A DNA stretch of 64,000 nt from DASSUW01 sp963774155 (lineage in GTDB: Bacteria; Actinomycetota; Thermoleophilia; Solirubrobacterales; Solirubrobacteraceae): assembly GCA_963774155.1 (NCBI GenBank), contig CAVZDW010000010.1, forward strand, positions 754,845-818,844. The letters run 5' to 3'. Position 1 is the first letter of the stretch. The number at the start of each line of letters is the position of its first letter. The notes below the pieces were generated by a model. The model did no database searches and was not told the origin of the DNA. It worked only from the letters and a program-made list of their open reading frames with translations. Position numbers and translations under genes: made by a program. Of the stretch, positions 1 through 8,376 are shown one piece after another.

Positions 1-1841
1 AGCTCGAGGTTCACGAGCGCGAGCAGCAGCTTGGCGTTCTCGCCACGGCCGCCCCGGAACTCGCTGACGGCGCGACGGACGGCGCTCTGGTCGATGACCT
101 GCGCGTACGCCGGATCGTCGCCGAGCAGCACGCGCTCCACGAGGGCGCCGCCGGCGGCGCCGACCCAGTTCCCGACCTGCTCGTTGAAGAACCCCTTCTT
201 CTTCTTGGTGAGCACGAAGTCGGGCACGAGGCCCTGCGCGGCCTTGCGCAGGACGTGCTTCCCCTGGAGGCGATGGACCTTGTGCTTAGTGGGGATCCGC
301 GCGCACAGCTCGACCAGCTCGTGGTCGAGGAACGGGACGCGGACCTCGAGCGAGCAGGCCATCGAGGCGCGGTCGAAGTAGGTGAGCATGTCGTCCGCCA
401 AGGCCAGGCGCGCGTCCATGTAGAGGGCCGCCTCGAGCGGCGCGGATCCAGGCGCGCCGGCCAGCGTGCCGCGCACGACCCGCTCGGCGGCGCCGGCGTG
501 CTCGGCCAGCGCGCCGCTGAACAGCTCGGGCCGCAGGTCGGCGTGCACGAAGCCGCTCGAGGCCAGCAGGCGTGTAGCGGGGTCTCCGGCCTGCAATGCG
601 GAGGCGAGCCTGCCGGCACGGCCGGGGCCCTGCCGCAGCAGCGCCGCGGCGGGGCCGCGCAGGCCGGCGGGCACACGCCCCCAGGTCTCGGCGAGCGAGG
701 CGACGCGGTGCTTGCGGTAGCCGCCGAACAGCTCGTCGGCGCCCTGGCCTGAGAGTGCGACGGTGACGTGGTCGGCCGCCAACTCGCAGAGGGCGAGGAA
801 GCCGATCGAGGACAGGTCGGCAAGCGGCTCGTCGAGGTGCCAGATGAGCCGCTTGAGGTACTCGGGGTCGCTCTGGAGCTCGACCTCGAGCTCGTGGTGG
901 TTGGCGCCCAGCGCATCGGCTACGCGCCGCGCGTCAGGGATCTCCGAGTCCTCGCCGGCGAAGCCGACCGCGAACGTCTCGAGCGGCTCGGTCATATGGC
1001 GCGCCATCAGCGCGACGATGAGGCTCGAGTCCAGGCCGCCGCTGAGCATGGCGCCGAGCGGCACGTCGCTCATCAGGCGCATCCGGACGGACTCGTCGAG
1101 CTTGTCGAGCACGATCTCGGCCCACTCGTCGGACGTGCGCGCGTCGTCGTCGGCGTCCGGCACCGGGTAGTCCCACCAGCGCTCGAGCCGATAGCGGCCG
1201 TCCTCGACGATCAAACGCTCGCCCGGCAGCAGCTTGCGGACGTCGCGGAGCGGCGTCATCGCGCCGGGGATGTAACCCAGCATGAGGTAAGCGGAGATGG
1301 CCTCCGGGTCGAGTTCGCCGCTCACCAGGCCGCTGGCCAGCACGACCTTGAGCTCGGAGCCGAAGACGACCCGGTCCTGGACGATCGCGTAGTAGAGCGG
1401 CTTGATGCCCAGGCGGTCGCGGATGAGCACGCCGCGCCGGGCGTCCTGATCCCAGACCGCGACGGCGAACATCCCGCGCAGGCGCTCCGCGAGCGCCGGT
1501 CCGTGGTCCTCGTAGAGGTGGGGGAGCACCTCGGTGTCGCAGCGGCTGCGGAGGACGTGGCCCCGCGCTCGCAGCTCCTCCCGCAGAGCGTCGTGGTTGT
1601 AGATCTCGCCGTTCTGGGCGCCCCAGATGCGGCCGCGCTCGTTCGCGAACGGCTGGTGGCCGCCTTCGACGTCGATGATCGAGAGCCGCCGGGCGCCGAT
1701 CGAGGCCCCGTCGCCCGACACGAAGCCCGCGTCGTCGGGGCCGCGGTAGTCCATGACGTCGGTCATGGCGCGGAGGACGTGTTCGGGGAGCGCCGGAGCA
1801 CTGACGCCGTCGAGCCTGAAGGCACCTGTAATGCCGCACAT
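1..1841 (-). CDS. asnB: Asparagine synthase (glutamine-hydrolysing), C-terminus cut by window edge
   Basis: Transfers the amide nitrogen of glutamine to aspartate with ATP; many polysaccharide loci carry an AsnB paralogue that amidates sugar acids or other carboxylates. The protein starts MCGITGAF, so Cys2 is the expected N-terminal nucleophile of the class II glutaminase domain, followed by the RGPDD motif near residue 35. About 613 codons lie in the window, close to the usual 600-650, so only the extreme C-terminus is missing. The start is the ATG at 1839-1841, the only one that places Cys2 correctly. It is divergent from the flippase at 1930. Whether it serves amino-acid supply or glycan amidation is inference; the location beside the polysaccharide operon favours the latter. 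Confidence 0.9.
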   Translation of the reverse strand, partial: MCGITGAFRLDGVSAPALPEHVLRAMTDVMDYRGPDDAGFVSGDGASIGARRLSIIDVEGGHQPFANERGRIWGAQNGEIYNHDALREELRARGHVLRSRCDTEVLPHLYEDHGPALAERLRGMFAVAVWDQDARRGVLIRDRLGIKPLYYAIVQDRVVFGSELKVVLASGLVSGELDPEAISAYLMLGYIPGAMTPLRDVRKLLPGERLIVEDGRYRLERWWDYPVPDADDDARTSDEWAEIVLDKLDESVRMRLMSDVPLGAMLSGGLDSSLIVALMARHMTEPLETFAVGFAGEDSEIPDARRVADALGANHHELEVELQSDPEYLKRLIWHLDEPLADLSSIGFLALCELAADHVTVALSGQGADELFGGYRKHRVASLAETWGRVPAGLRGPAAALLRQGPGRAGRLASALQAGDPATRLLASSGFVHADLRPELFSGALAEHAGAAERVVRGTLAGAPGSAPLEAALYMDARLALADDMLTYFDRASMACSLEVRVPFLDHELVELCARIPTKHKVHRLQGKHVLRKAAQGLVPDFVLTKKKKGFFNEQVGNWVGAAGGALVERVLLGDDPAYAQVIDQSAVRRAVSEFRGGRGENAKLLLALVNLE

Positions 1842-1915
1842 GGACAGCACCGTAGAGGCGGATCCGCAGCGTGGACCCTGAACGACCGTACAGGCTCGCG
1901 GCCCCTGACCCGCCC

Positions 1916-1921
1916 TAGCAT
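1916..1921 (+). promoter_or_regulatory. Putative -10 element TAGCAT of a leaderless transcript
   Basis: The hexamer TAGCAT ends 8 nt before the ATG at 1930 and no Shine-Dalgarno is visible. The spacing fits a TnnnnT -10 box with transcription starting at or next to the start codon. The same arrangement precedes many other genes in this window. Confidence 0.45.
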
Positions 1922-1929
1922 CGGCAGCG

Positions 1930-3438
1930 ATGTCGCACGGACTACGCCCCGGGGTCCCGGACCTCCGCTCGCGTGTGCTCAAGGGCCTCGTGTGGGTTGC
2001 AGCCTCGCAGGTCGGCGCTCAGCTCACGCGTGCCGTCGTGGCGATCGTCATCGCACGCCTGCTGACGCCCGACGAGTACGGCCTCGCCGCCCTCGCGCTC
2101 GTCTTCGCGAGCCTGGTCATGGTCTTCTCCGATCTGGCGCTCGGGGCGGCGCTGATCCAGCGCAAGACCTTGAGCGCGCTCGACAAGGACACGGCGTTCT
2201 GGACGACCATGGGCGCGGGGATCATCTTCAGTGTGCTCGGTGTCTGCCTCTCGGGCCCGATCGCCTCACTCTACGGCGAACCCGAGGCCCAGCCGCTGCT
2301 GCTCGTGCTCTCGCTCTCGTTCATCGTCAGCGCGCTGGGGGCGACCCAGCAGAACCTGATGCTGCGCGACATGGACTTCCGCCGGGCGGAGATGCTCCCG
2401 ATGATCGGAGGCCTGGTCGGCGGTGGGGCCGCCGTCATCGCGGCCGTCTACGGCGCCGGCGCGTGGGCGATCATCGTCCAGCAGGTCGCCGCGGTGCTCG
2501 TGACCACGGCGCTGGCGTGGAAGCGCTCGCTCTGGCGCCCGCGCTTCGCGTTCTCGGGCGCGAGCCTGCGGGACCTGGGTTCCTTCAGCGCCTACATGCT
2601 CGGCCAGCGCATGCTCTGGTACCTGCAGTCCAACGGCGACCGCCTCCTCATCGGGCGCTTCCTCGGGACCGCGGCCCTCGGCATCTACGCGGTCGCCTAC
2701 AACACCATGCTCGTCCCGGCCAGCAAGCTGGGAGGCCCGCTGCAGCGCGTCTTCTCGCCCGCGTTCTCGCGAATCCAGGACGAACCCGAGCGGATCGCCG
2801 CCACGTGGGCGCGCGTCGCCCGCCTGCTTGCTGCGGTCTCCGTACCGGCGCTCGGCGGTCTGATCGTCGTAGCCCCGGACTTCGTCCCGCTCGTCCTCGG
2901 CGACCAGTGGACGTCCGCGGTGCCGGTCATCCAGATCCTCGCCTGGGTCGGGATCGTCCAGGCGGTGCAGGCCATCAATATGGACATCCTGCTGGCCCGC
3001 GGTCGGTCGCGAACGATGTTCCGCTTCGCGATCGTCGCAACGACGTGCCACCTGATCGCCTTCGCGATCGGGCTCGAGTGGGGGATCATTGGCGTCGCGG
3101 TGGCCTACTCGCTGTCGACCACCCTTGTCGAGCCCGCGCAGACCGTGCTGGCCGCCCGCGCCCTCAATGTGTCGCCGTTCATCTTCGTCCGGGCGATCGC
3201 CGGCGTGTTCCAGGCCGCCATCGGCATGGCGCTGGCCGTCCTCGCCCTGCGCTACGCGCTGGTGGACGCCGGCGTCGTGGCCGAGGCCCGGCTCGTCCTC
3301 TGCATCCTCACCGGCGCGGTGGTCTACGGCGCCCTGTGCCTCTGGCGGGTGCCGGAGCTGGCGGCCGAGGCACGCGTCCTGCTGGAGCGTCGCGGGCGGC
3401 GCTCGGCGCCGCTCGTGGCCGCGACCGCCGAGAGCTGA
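1930..3438 (+). CDS. Wzx/PST-type polysaccharide flippase (lipopolysaccharide biosynthesis protein)
   Basis: A 502-residue integral membrane protein with about 12-14 hydrophobic segments. The N-terminal pattern (VWVAASQVGAQLTRAVVAIV, then ARLLTPDEYGLAALA) is typical of the MVF/MATE-like polysaccharide transporter family, which flips undecaprenyl-linked repeat units across the cytoplasmic membrane. The start ATG follows a TAGCAT box by 8 nt, so the message is probably leaderless. It is transcribed away from asnB. A second, unrelated-looking flippase lies at 6041-7351, so two export routes may exist. Substrate unknown. Confidence 0.85.
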   Translation: MSHGLRPGVPDLRSRVLKGLVWVAASQVGAQLTRAVVAIVIARLLTPDEYGLAALALVFASLVMVFSDLALGAALIQRKTLSALDKDTAFWTTMGAGIIFSVLGVCLSGPIASLYGEPEAQPLLLVLSLSFIVSALGATQQNLMLRDMDFRRAEMLPMIGGLVGGGAAVIAAVYGAGAWAIIVQQVAAVLVTTALAWKRSLWRPRFAFSGASLRDLGSFSAYMLGQRMLWYLQSNGDRLLIGRFLGTAALGIYAVAYNTMLVPASKLGGPLQRVFSPAFSRIQDEPERIAATWARVARLLAAVSVPALGGLIVVAPDFVPLVLGDQWTSAVPVIQILAWVGIVQAVQAINMDILLARGRSRTMFRFAIVATTCHLIAFAIGLEWGIIGVAVAYSLSTTLVEPAQTVLAARALNVSPFIFVRAIAGVFQAAIGMALAVLALRYALVDAGVVAEARLVLCILTGAVVYGALCLWRVPELAAEARVLLERRGRRSAPLVAATAES

Positions 3439-3559
3439 CTGGTAGCCTTGCCGCGCTGCGGCGGGGCGGTGACCGGCAGGCGCCGTTAACTCGACGGCTC
3501 GCCCGCCGATTGAAGCGAGTACGGAGGCTCGCGCTCTGCAAGCCACGAGAGGAGCCCCC

Positions 3560-5086
3560 GTGCCGCTGCCCAGCATCCTGGTCGAACCACGCCCGCGCCG
3601 CCTTGCGACGGCCGTCGTCACCCTCGCCGTGCTCGCCGGTAGCGCGACCGCGGCGTCCGCCGCCACGCGCTCCGTGGCGCCGAACGGCAGCGACGGAGGC
3701 AACTGCCTCGGCGCCCCATGCGCCACCCTGGCTCGCGCATACGAGGTCGCCGCCGCCGGCGACGTCATCTCGATCGGCCCCGGCGTCTACCCGCGGCAGG
3801 AGGTCCCTGCTGGCACGAAGGCGGTGACCTTCGAGGGCGCGGCCGGCAACACGATCCGCCAGCTGCACAACCACGCGAGCAACGTCACCTTCGATGGTCT
3901 CGACGTGGATGCGAACGCCGGCACCCCAACCGGCGCGGCCTTCGAGAGCAATGCCCCCGGAGTGACGGTGCGCAACACCCGGATCGGCAACGTGACGGAC
4001 GAGAAGGGCGCTCTGCTCGGCGGCTGGAGCAGCACGAATTCGATGAACGTCGTCCTGGACAACGTCCACTTCCACGACGTGTACCAGGAGGGCGACGGCG
4101 TTCACAACGAGTGCCTGTTCAGCCAGGTGCCGGGGCTCGTCGTGCGCAACTCGACCTTCACCAATTGCGCGACGATGGACATGATGGTCACGCGAGGCGA
4201 CTGGTGGGGGCAGCCGACGTACGGCGGGCTCGTGCTCGAGAACAATGTGTTCGCGCACGCCACGAACGGCCGCGACCCGCGCTGGCACTATTACGGCTTC
4301 CTGGTCCACGGCAACATGGGCCAGCTCACGAACGTGCGCGTCGTGAACAATACGTTCGAGAACTGGGTTGGCGGCGTGACGAACGCCGAAATCGGCAGTG
4401 CCAGCGGCGTCTGGGCCAACAACATCGGCGGCGGCTGGGACTGCCTGCCCGGGGTGACCTACGCCGGCAACGTGGGCAAGAAATGCGCAGCCTCGGACGT
4501 CACTGTCAACCCATCGGGCTCGTGCGCGCCGCCGACGTGCACTCCTCCGCAGACCATGCCCGTGAACTGGGTAAACCCGGCTGGCTACGACTTCCGCCTC
4601 AAGGCCGGCTCCGTCGCGATCGACGTCGGCAGCGCCGCGCACGCGCCCGAGCGCGATCGCCTCGGCTACCGGCGCGATGCGAAGCCGGACGCCGGTGCGT
4701 TCGAGTACGGCGCAGGGCCCGACACCGGTTCGCCGGCACCGAAACCCCCGGGTGGAGGGAACCCGTCGGCGCGCTGGAAGCTGCGCTCGGCCAAGCTCAC
4801 GTCAAAGCAGATCTGCCACCTGCCGCGCCGGGGCTGTCCGGCGTCGACGAAGCTTCGGCTGCGGCTGGGTAGACCCGCCAAGGTGGCGGTCCGCATCCAG
4901 CGGCTGCGCAAGAACGCCGCGCCGAAACGCGTCCGCTCCCTGGCGCTCAAGCCGGTGAAACTTCATCGCGCCCGGCGCATCCGCGCCGCGGGGCTGCCCT
5001 CCGGGCAGTATCGAGTCGTCGTGCAGGCAACGGACGGACGCGGGCGGCGCGCGGCTCCGGTACGGCTCAAGCTGCGCGTGCGCTGA
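3560..5086 (+). CDS. Secreted right-handed parallel beta-helix protein
   Basis: A 508-residue exported protein. Residues 1-34 form a signal peptide with a long n-region and an AlaSerAla-type cleavage site. The start of the mature part (SVAPNGSDGGNC...) and the repeated N/V/T strands up to about residue 380 (for example VVRNSTF, LVLENNVF, VVNNTFENW) are those of pectate-lyase-like beta-helix domains. A PKPPGGG linker at about 395 leads into a basic C-terminal module ending LPSGQYRVVVQATDGRGRRAAPV, a beta-sandwich type common on secreted proteins of Solirubrobacterales. It may bind or cleave polysaccharide made by the neighbouring operon; no catalytic residues could be assigned. A GGAGCC sequence lies shortly upstream of the GTG start, but the leader also contains ATG-poor sequence, so the start is probable rather than certain. 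Confidence 0.75.
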   Translation: MPLPSILVEPRPRRLATAVVTLAVLAGSATAASAATRSVAPNGSDGGNCLGAPCATLARAYEVAAAGDVISIGPGVYPRQEVPAGTKAVTFEGAAGNTIRQLHNHASNVTFDGLDVDANAGTPTGAAFESNAPGVTVRNTRIGNVTDEKGALLGGWSSTNSMNVVLDNVHFHDVYQEGDGVHNECLFSQVPGLVVRNSTFTNCATMDMMVTRGDWWGQPTYGGLVLENNVFAHATNGRDPRWHYYGFLVHGNMGQLTNVRVVNNTFENWVGGVTNAEIGSASGVWANNIGGGWDCLPGVTYAGNVGKKCAASDVTVNPSGSCAPPTCTPPQTMPVNWVNPAGYDFRLKAGSVAIDVGSAAHAPERDRLGYRRDAKPDAGAFEYGAGPDTGSPAPKPPGGGNPSARWKLRSAKLTSKQICHLPRRGCPASTKLRLRLGRPAKVAVRIQRLRKNAAPKRVRSLALKPVKLHRARRIRAAGLPSGQYRVVVQATDGRGRRAAPVRLKLRVR

Positions 5087-5571
5087 CCCGCGCTGCGCCC
5101 AGCCCGATAAGCAGCTCGCGGACGTCGGCGCTCAGCGCCGACGCCGCTGAGCGGGCTCGACGTCGCGGCGGCGGCCACGGCGGCCGGAGCCCCGAGCACG
5201 GCCGGGAGCTCGGCGGTGTCCTCGACGAGGATCACGAGGCCGGACTCGGCCAGCCGGCGCGCGAGGAAGAGCTGGTGGTCGTCGACCGCCTCGTCGAGGT
5301 GGTGGCGGCGCGGCACGACGACCGGCACGTGGCCGCAGCGGCGGGCGAGCATGATCGAGCCGACGCCGGCGTGGCACACCACGACCCGCGCGGCCGTGGC
5401 CCGCTCGGCGAGGTCATCGAAGGAGAGGAAGTCGACCCACTCGCCGCGGCCGTGCGGCACCCGGGAGGCGCCGTGCTGGACGAGCAGGTGCTCGTCGCCG
5501 CCGAGCTCGGCGGCGGCCCGGACCAGGCGGTCGAAGGGCTGCTCGTTGGTGCCGATGGTGAAGAGGATCAT
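5067..5571 (-). CDS. PssE-like glycosyltransferase subunit (Alg13 / GT28 C-terminal type), probable 3' frameshift
   Basis: The first 145 or so residues (MILFTIGTNEQPFDRLV, then VVCHAGVGSIM and VVVPRRHHLDEAVDDHQ) match the nucleotide-sugar-binding half of GT28 enzymes, as in PssE and Alg13. This half works with a membrane-anchored Alg14/PssD partner, which is encoded just upstream (5568-6044) with an ATGA overlap. As read, the frame runs to 4963 and ends in an Arg-rich tail that overlaps the opposite gene by 124 bp. A one-base shift near 5140-5165 gives instead a natural helical ending (SALSADVRELLIGLG) with a stop at 5067-5069 and only 20 bp overlap. I therefore give 5067 as the likely end. 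A GC-rich palindrome at 5123-5143 lies at the shift. Confidence 0.75.
5123..5143. repeat. GC-rich inverted repeat at the pssE 3' end
   Basis: Nine-base arms (GTCGGCGCT and AGCGCCGAC) separated by a single C form a near-perfect palindrome. It coincides with the place where the pssE frame appears to slip. It could be a transcription-ending hairpin or a structure that caused a read error. No T tract follows. Confidence 0.4.
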
Positions 5572-6044
5572 CCGTCTGAGAGGAGGTTGCCGGCGAAGTG
5601 GATGCGGCCCGCGGAGGCATCCGCGAGCTCCGGCCACTGCGCGTAGAGGCGCTTGGCCACGGGAGCGATCATGCGGGCGCTGAGGGAGAGCCCCTCGATG
5701 CGCGTGACGCTCTCGACGTAGACGGTGGGGACGCCGAGCAGCTTCCCGACCCAGGCGAACGGCACGGCCACCCCGGCGCCGGTGGTGAGGATGGCCGACG
5801 GGCGCTCGCGCCGCAGGACGCGCCAGGAGAGGCGGATGTTCCGCAGCAGGTTCGGGATGTTGCGGTTCGTCGGCCCGTAGGCGTGCAGCACACGCTCGTC
5901 CCGCAGCAGCGAGCGGGCGTCGGACTTGTCGAACGTCACCCACACGCGCTCGAACGGCTCCCACGCCTCGTGCAGCGAGTGCATCTGCAGCAGGTGACCG
6001 CCGGACGAGCAGACGATCAGCAGCGGCCGGTCGGCAGCGCTCAC
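5568..6044 (-). CDS. PssD-like / Alg14-like membrane-associated glycosyltransferase subunit
   Basis: A 158-residue protein that begins with a hydrophobic strand and the signature SSGGHLLQMHSL, then the TTGAGVAVPF motif near residue 85, as in PssD, EpsE and Alg14. These proteins recruit the catalytic Alg13/PssE partner to the membrane and together add a sugar (GlcNAc, glucose or glucuronic acid in known pairs) to a lipid-linked acceptor. The GTG start at 6042-6044 overlaps the flippase stop by 4 bp (GTGA), and its own stop overlaps the pssE ATG by 4 bp. The sugar cannot be predicted, but a UDP-sugar dehydrogenase in the same operon makes a uronic acid plausible. Confidence 0.85.
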   Translation of the reverse strand: MSAADRPLLIVCSSGGHLLQMHSLHEAWEPFERVWVTFDKSDARSLLRDERVLHAYGPTNRNIPNLLRNIRLSWRVLRRERPSAILTTGAGVAVPFAWVGKLLGVPTVYVESVTRIEGLSLSARMIAPVAKRLYAQWPELADASAGRIHFAGNLLSDG

Positions 6045-7351
6045 GCCTTCTCCTTCCAGAGGGTCCGCATGAGCAGCAGACCGGCGATCACGCTGCCGGC
6101 GGCGAACGCGATGCTCACGCGGTGGAAGGCGGTACCGGTGAGCGTGAGCTCGAGCGCCACGAAGGCGATCGCGCCGCTGGCCCAGCCACGGGCGGCCTCC
6201 CACGCCTGGCCGCGGGCGAGCGCCGCCTGGCAGAAGACGCCGGCGGCCATGAAGCCGCCGATGCCGACGCACAGGAGGGCGAGGTCGATCCGGCCGGCGG
6301 TGAACTCGTCGCCGTAGAGCAGCTCCATCGCGAACGGGCCCGCGACCAGCGCGCCGGCGGCGAGCGCGGCGGCGAAGCCGGCGAGCATGACGGCGATCTT
6401 GACCGTGGCGCGGTGGAGGCCGTGCTCGTCGCCGCGGGCGCGGAACGTGGTCAGGCTCGGCAGCAGCGAGGCCTGGACGCCCTGGAGCAGGAAGACGGGG
6501 GCGCGGACGAGCAGCGTGGCCGCGAAGAGCACGCCGGCCGCCGCCGCGGCACCCGGGCCGCCGGCGAGCAGCACGAGCAGCGGGCCGCCGCTGACCAGCA
6601 CCTGCTCGGCACCGGCGATGACCGCGGCGGGCGCGGCGAAGCGGACGGCGCTGCCGAAGGCGAACGTGCTCTCGCCCTCGCCCGAGATGCGGCGCACGGC
6701 CCCGCGCTTGCGGGAGACGAGCGGCGCCAGGGCGCCTCCGGCGGCCGCCGCGGCGATCGCCACAGCGGCCACCGTCTGCGAGGCGACGATGAGCAGGGGA
6801 AGCGCGATGACGAAGCGGATCGCCCCGTCGGCGAGCAGCACGAGGCCGTACCCGCCGAACCACTGGACGCCGCCCACGAGACCGCGCGCGAAGTAGGAGA
6901 GCCCGTATCCGGCGAGGCCGGCCACCAGGGCCACGGTGAGGATCGCGTTGCCGCCGAAGAGGCGGTCGGTGATCGGCGTCCAGGCGAGGACGCAGCCGGC
7001 GACGGCGCCGGCGATCACGAGCCCGGTCAGCCAGGCCGCCGAGCGCACCGCGGGGCGCGCGTCGGCGCCGCGGGCGACGTGGTCGGCCACGGCACGCGAG
7101 AGGGTCTGCTCGATCGGCCGGAACAGCAGCACGGCGAGCAGGAACATGCCGCCCCAGAGGGCTCCGATGGCGCCGTAGGCCGAAGGCCCGAGCGAGCGCG
7201 CGGCGAGCACGTTGAACGCGTAGGCGAGCACGCCCGAGGCGAGCGTGCCCACGCTCATCAGCGTCGCATCGGAGCGATCGACGGCGTGCAGGAGCGGACG
7301 GGACCGTGTCCCGTCCGCACCGACAGCAGCGGTGGCGTCTGCGACGCTCAC
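6041..7351 (-). CDS. Wzx-like polysaccharide flippase (MATE/MVF superfamily)
   Basis: A 436-residue protein with about 12 hydrophobic helices. The segment FNVLAARSLGPSAYGAIGAL near residue 40 is the usual N-terminal signature of oligosaccharide flippases. The GTG at 7349-7351 is the likely start because it overlaps the preceding epimerase stop in a GTGA arrangement, like other junctions in this operon. Upstream, the same frame continues into the out-of-frame part of the epimerase because of a one-base insertion there, so an apparent epimerase-flippase fusion should not be believed. Role: export of the lipid-linked unit assembled by the operon. Confidence 0.85.
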   Translation of the reverse strand: MSVADATAAVGADGTRSRPLLHAVDRSDATLMSVGTLASGVLAYAFNVLAARSLGPSAYGAIGALWGGMFLLAVLLFRPIEQTLSRAVADHVARGADARPAVRSAAWLTGLVIAGAVAGCVLAWTPITDRLFGGNAILTVALVAGLAGYGLSYFARGLVGGVQWFGGYGLVLLADGAIRFVIALPLLIVASQTVAAVAIAAAAAGGALAPLVSRKRGAVRRISGEGESTFAFGSAVRFAAPAAVIAGAEQVLVSGGPLLVLLAGGPGAAAAAGVLFAATLLVRAPVFLLQGVQASLLPSLTTFRARGDEHGLHRATVKIAVMLAGFAAALAAGALVAGPFAMELLYGDEFTAGRIDLALLCVGIGGFMAAGVFCQAALARGQAWEAARGWASGAIAFVALELTLTGTAFHRVSIAFAAGSVIAGLLLMRTLWKEKA

Positions 7352-8347
7352 GCGACCTCGACGGCCTGCTCGCGCAGGGCGAGGTGCCAGGCCAGGGTCT
7401 TCGCGAGGCCCTCCTCGAGGGAGACCTTCGGCTCGAAGCCGAGCAGGCGCTTGGCCTTGGAGAGGTCGGGCACGCGGTGCCGGACGTCCTGGTAGTTGCC
7501 GCCGAGCGACTCGAACCCGACGTGGTTGACGCGCAGCGGCCCCTCGATGCCCATGGCGGCCTGCACCTTGCGCGGCGAGCTCGATGATCTCGATCGGCTG
7601 GTCGTTGCCGATGTTGATGACCTCGCCGGGAAGTCTCCGCCCCCGCTCCAGGGAGCGCACGACGCCGTCGACGGTGTCGCTGACGTACGTGAACGAGCGG
7701 GTCTGGCGGCCGTCGCCGTGGATCTCCATGTCCTTGCCGTCGAGCAGGTCCTCGAAGAAGACCGACAGCGGGCCGCCCCACCACGACGCGTGGTTGCGGA
7801 TGCCGTACGCGTTGAAGAAGCGCAGGATGGTGACCTTCAGGCCCTCCTCCTCGGCCATCCGCAGCGCGAGGTGCTCGTCGTAGTACTTGGAGGCGGCGTA
7901 CGACCAGCGGCGCGTCGACGGCGGGCCGAGGACGATCGGGTCGTCCTCGTGGAAGGGCGGCTCGGCCTGGCCGTAGACGTCGGACGTCGAGGCGAGGACC
8001 ACGTGAGCGTCGATCTCGCGACCGAGCTCGAGCGCGACGTGCGAGCCGTCGACGTTGACGGCCAGCGTCTTGAGGGCGCCGCCGTAGCGCGGGATCTTCA
8101 GCGCGGCCATGTGGGCGATCGCGTCGCACTCGCCCATGGCCTCGCGCATGCGCGCGGCGTCCCGGCAGTCGAACTCCTCGAAGCGGAAGTTCGGGTGGTC
8201 GATGACGCCGGTGAGGTTGCTCAGGGCCCCCATCGACATGTCGTCGACACCGATGACGGTGCAGCCCTCCTCGAGCAGTCGCTCGCAGAGGTTGGCGCCG
8301 ATGAAGCCGGCGGCGCCGGTCACCCCGATCGTCGCTGGCAGGTTCAT
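7348..8347 (-). CDS. NAD-dependent epimerase/dehydratase (extended SDR), interrupted by one-base frameshift
   Basis: The reading from 8347 has the Rossmann motif GVTGAAGFIGANL, the STSDVYG serine region and the YAASK catalytic Tyr-Lys pair, as in UDP-glucose 4-epimerase and UDP-sugar dehydratases/decarboxylases. At 7569-7573 one extra base (CGCAAGG instead of CGAAGG on the coding strand) throws the frame. The correct frame continues as VQAAMGIEGPLRVNHVG through DLSKAKRLLGFEPKVSLEEGL, the expected C-terminus, and ends at 7348 with a GTGA overlap to the flippase. The ATG at 8345-8347 has AAGGAGGAA 8 nt upstream. The preserved ends and operon spacing suggest a read error or a very recent mutation. 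About 333 residues if corrected. Confidence 0.8.
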
Positions 8348-8376
8348 GGTCCGTTCCTCCTTGCTGCGGTTCATGG

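Noticed and set aside
768..3827. Very long plus-strand frame of 1019 codons
   Set aside because: It crosses asnB on the other strand and the flippase in another frame. It is Arg/Ala/Gly-rich without domains, a result of high G+C removing stop codons.
5568..8129. 853-codon minus-strand frame that looks like an epimerase/flippase/PssD fusion
   Set aside because: Only the last 158 codons (PssD) are real. The rest is out of frame with the flippase and epimerase.
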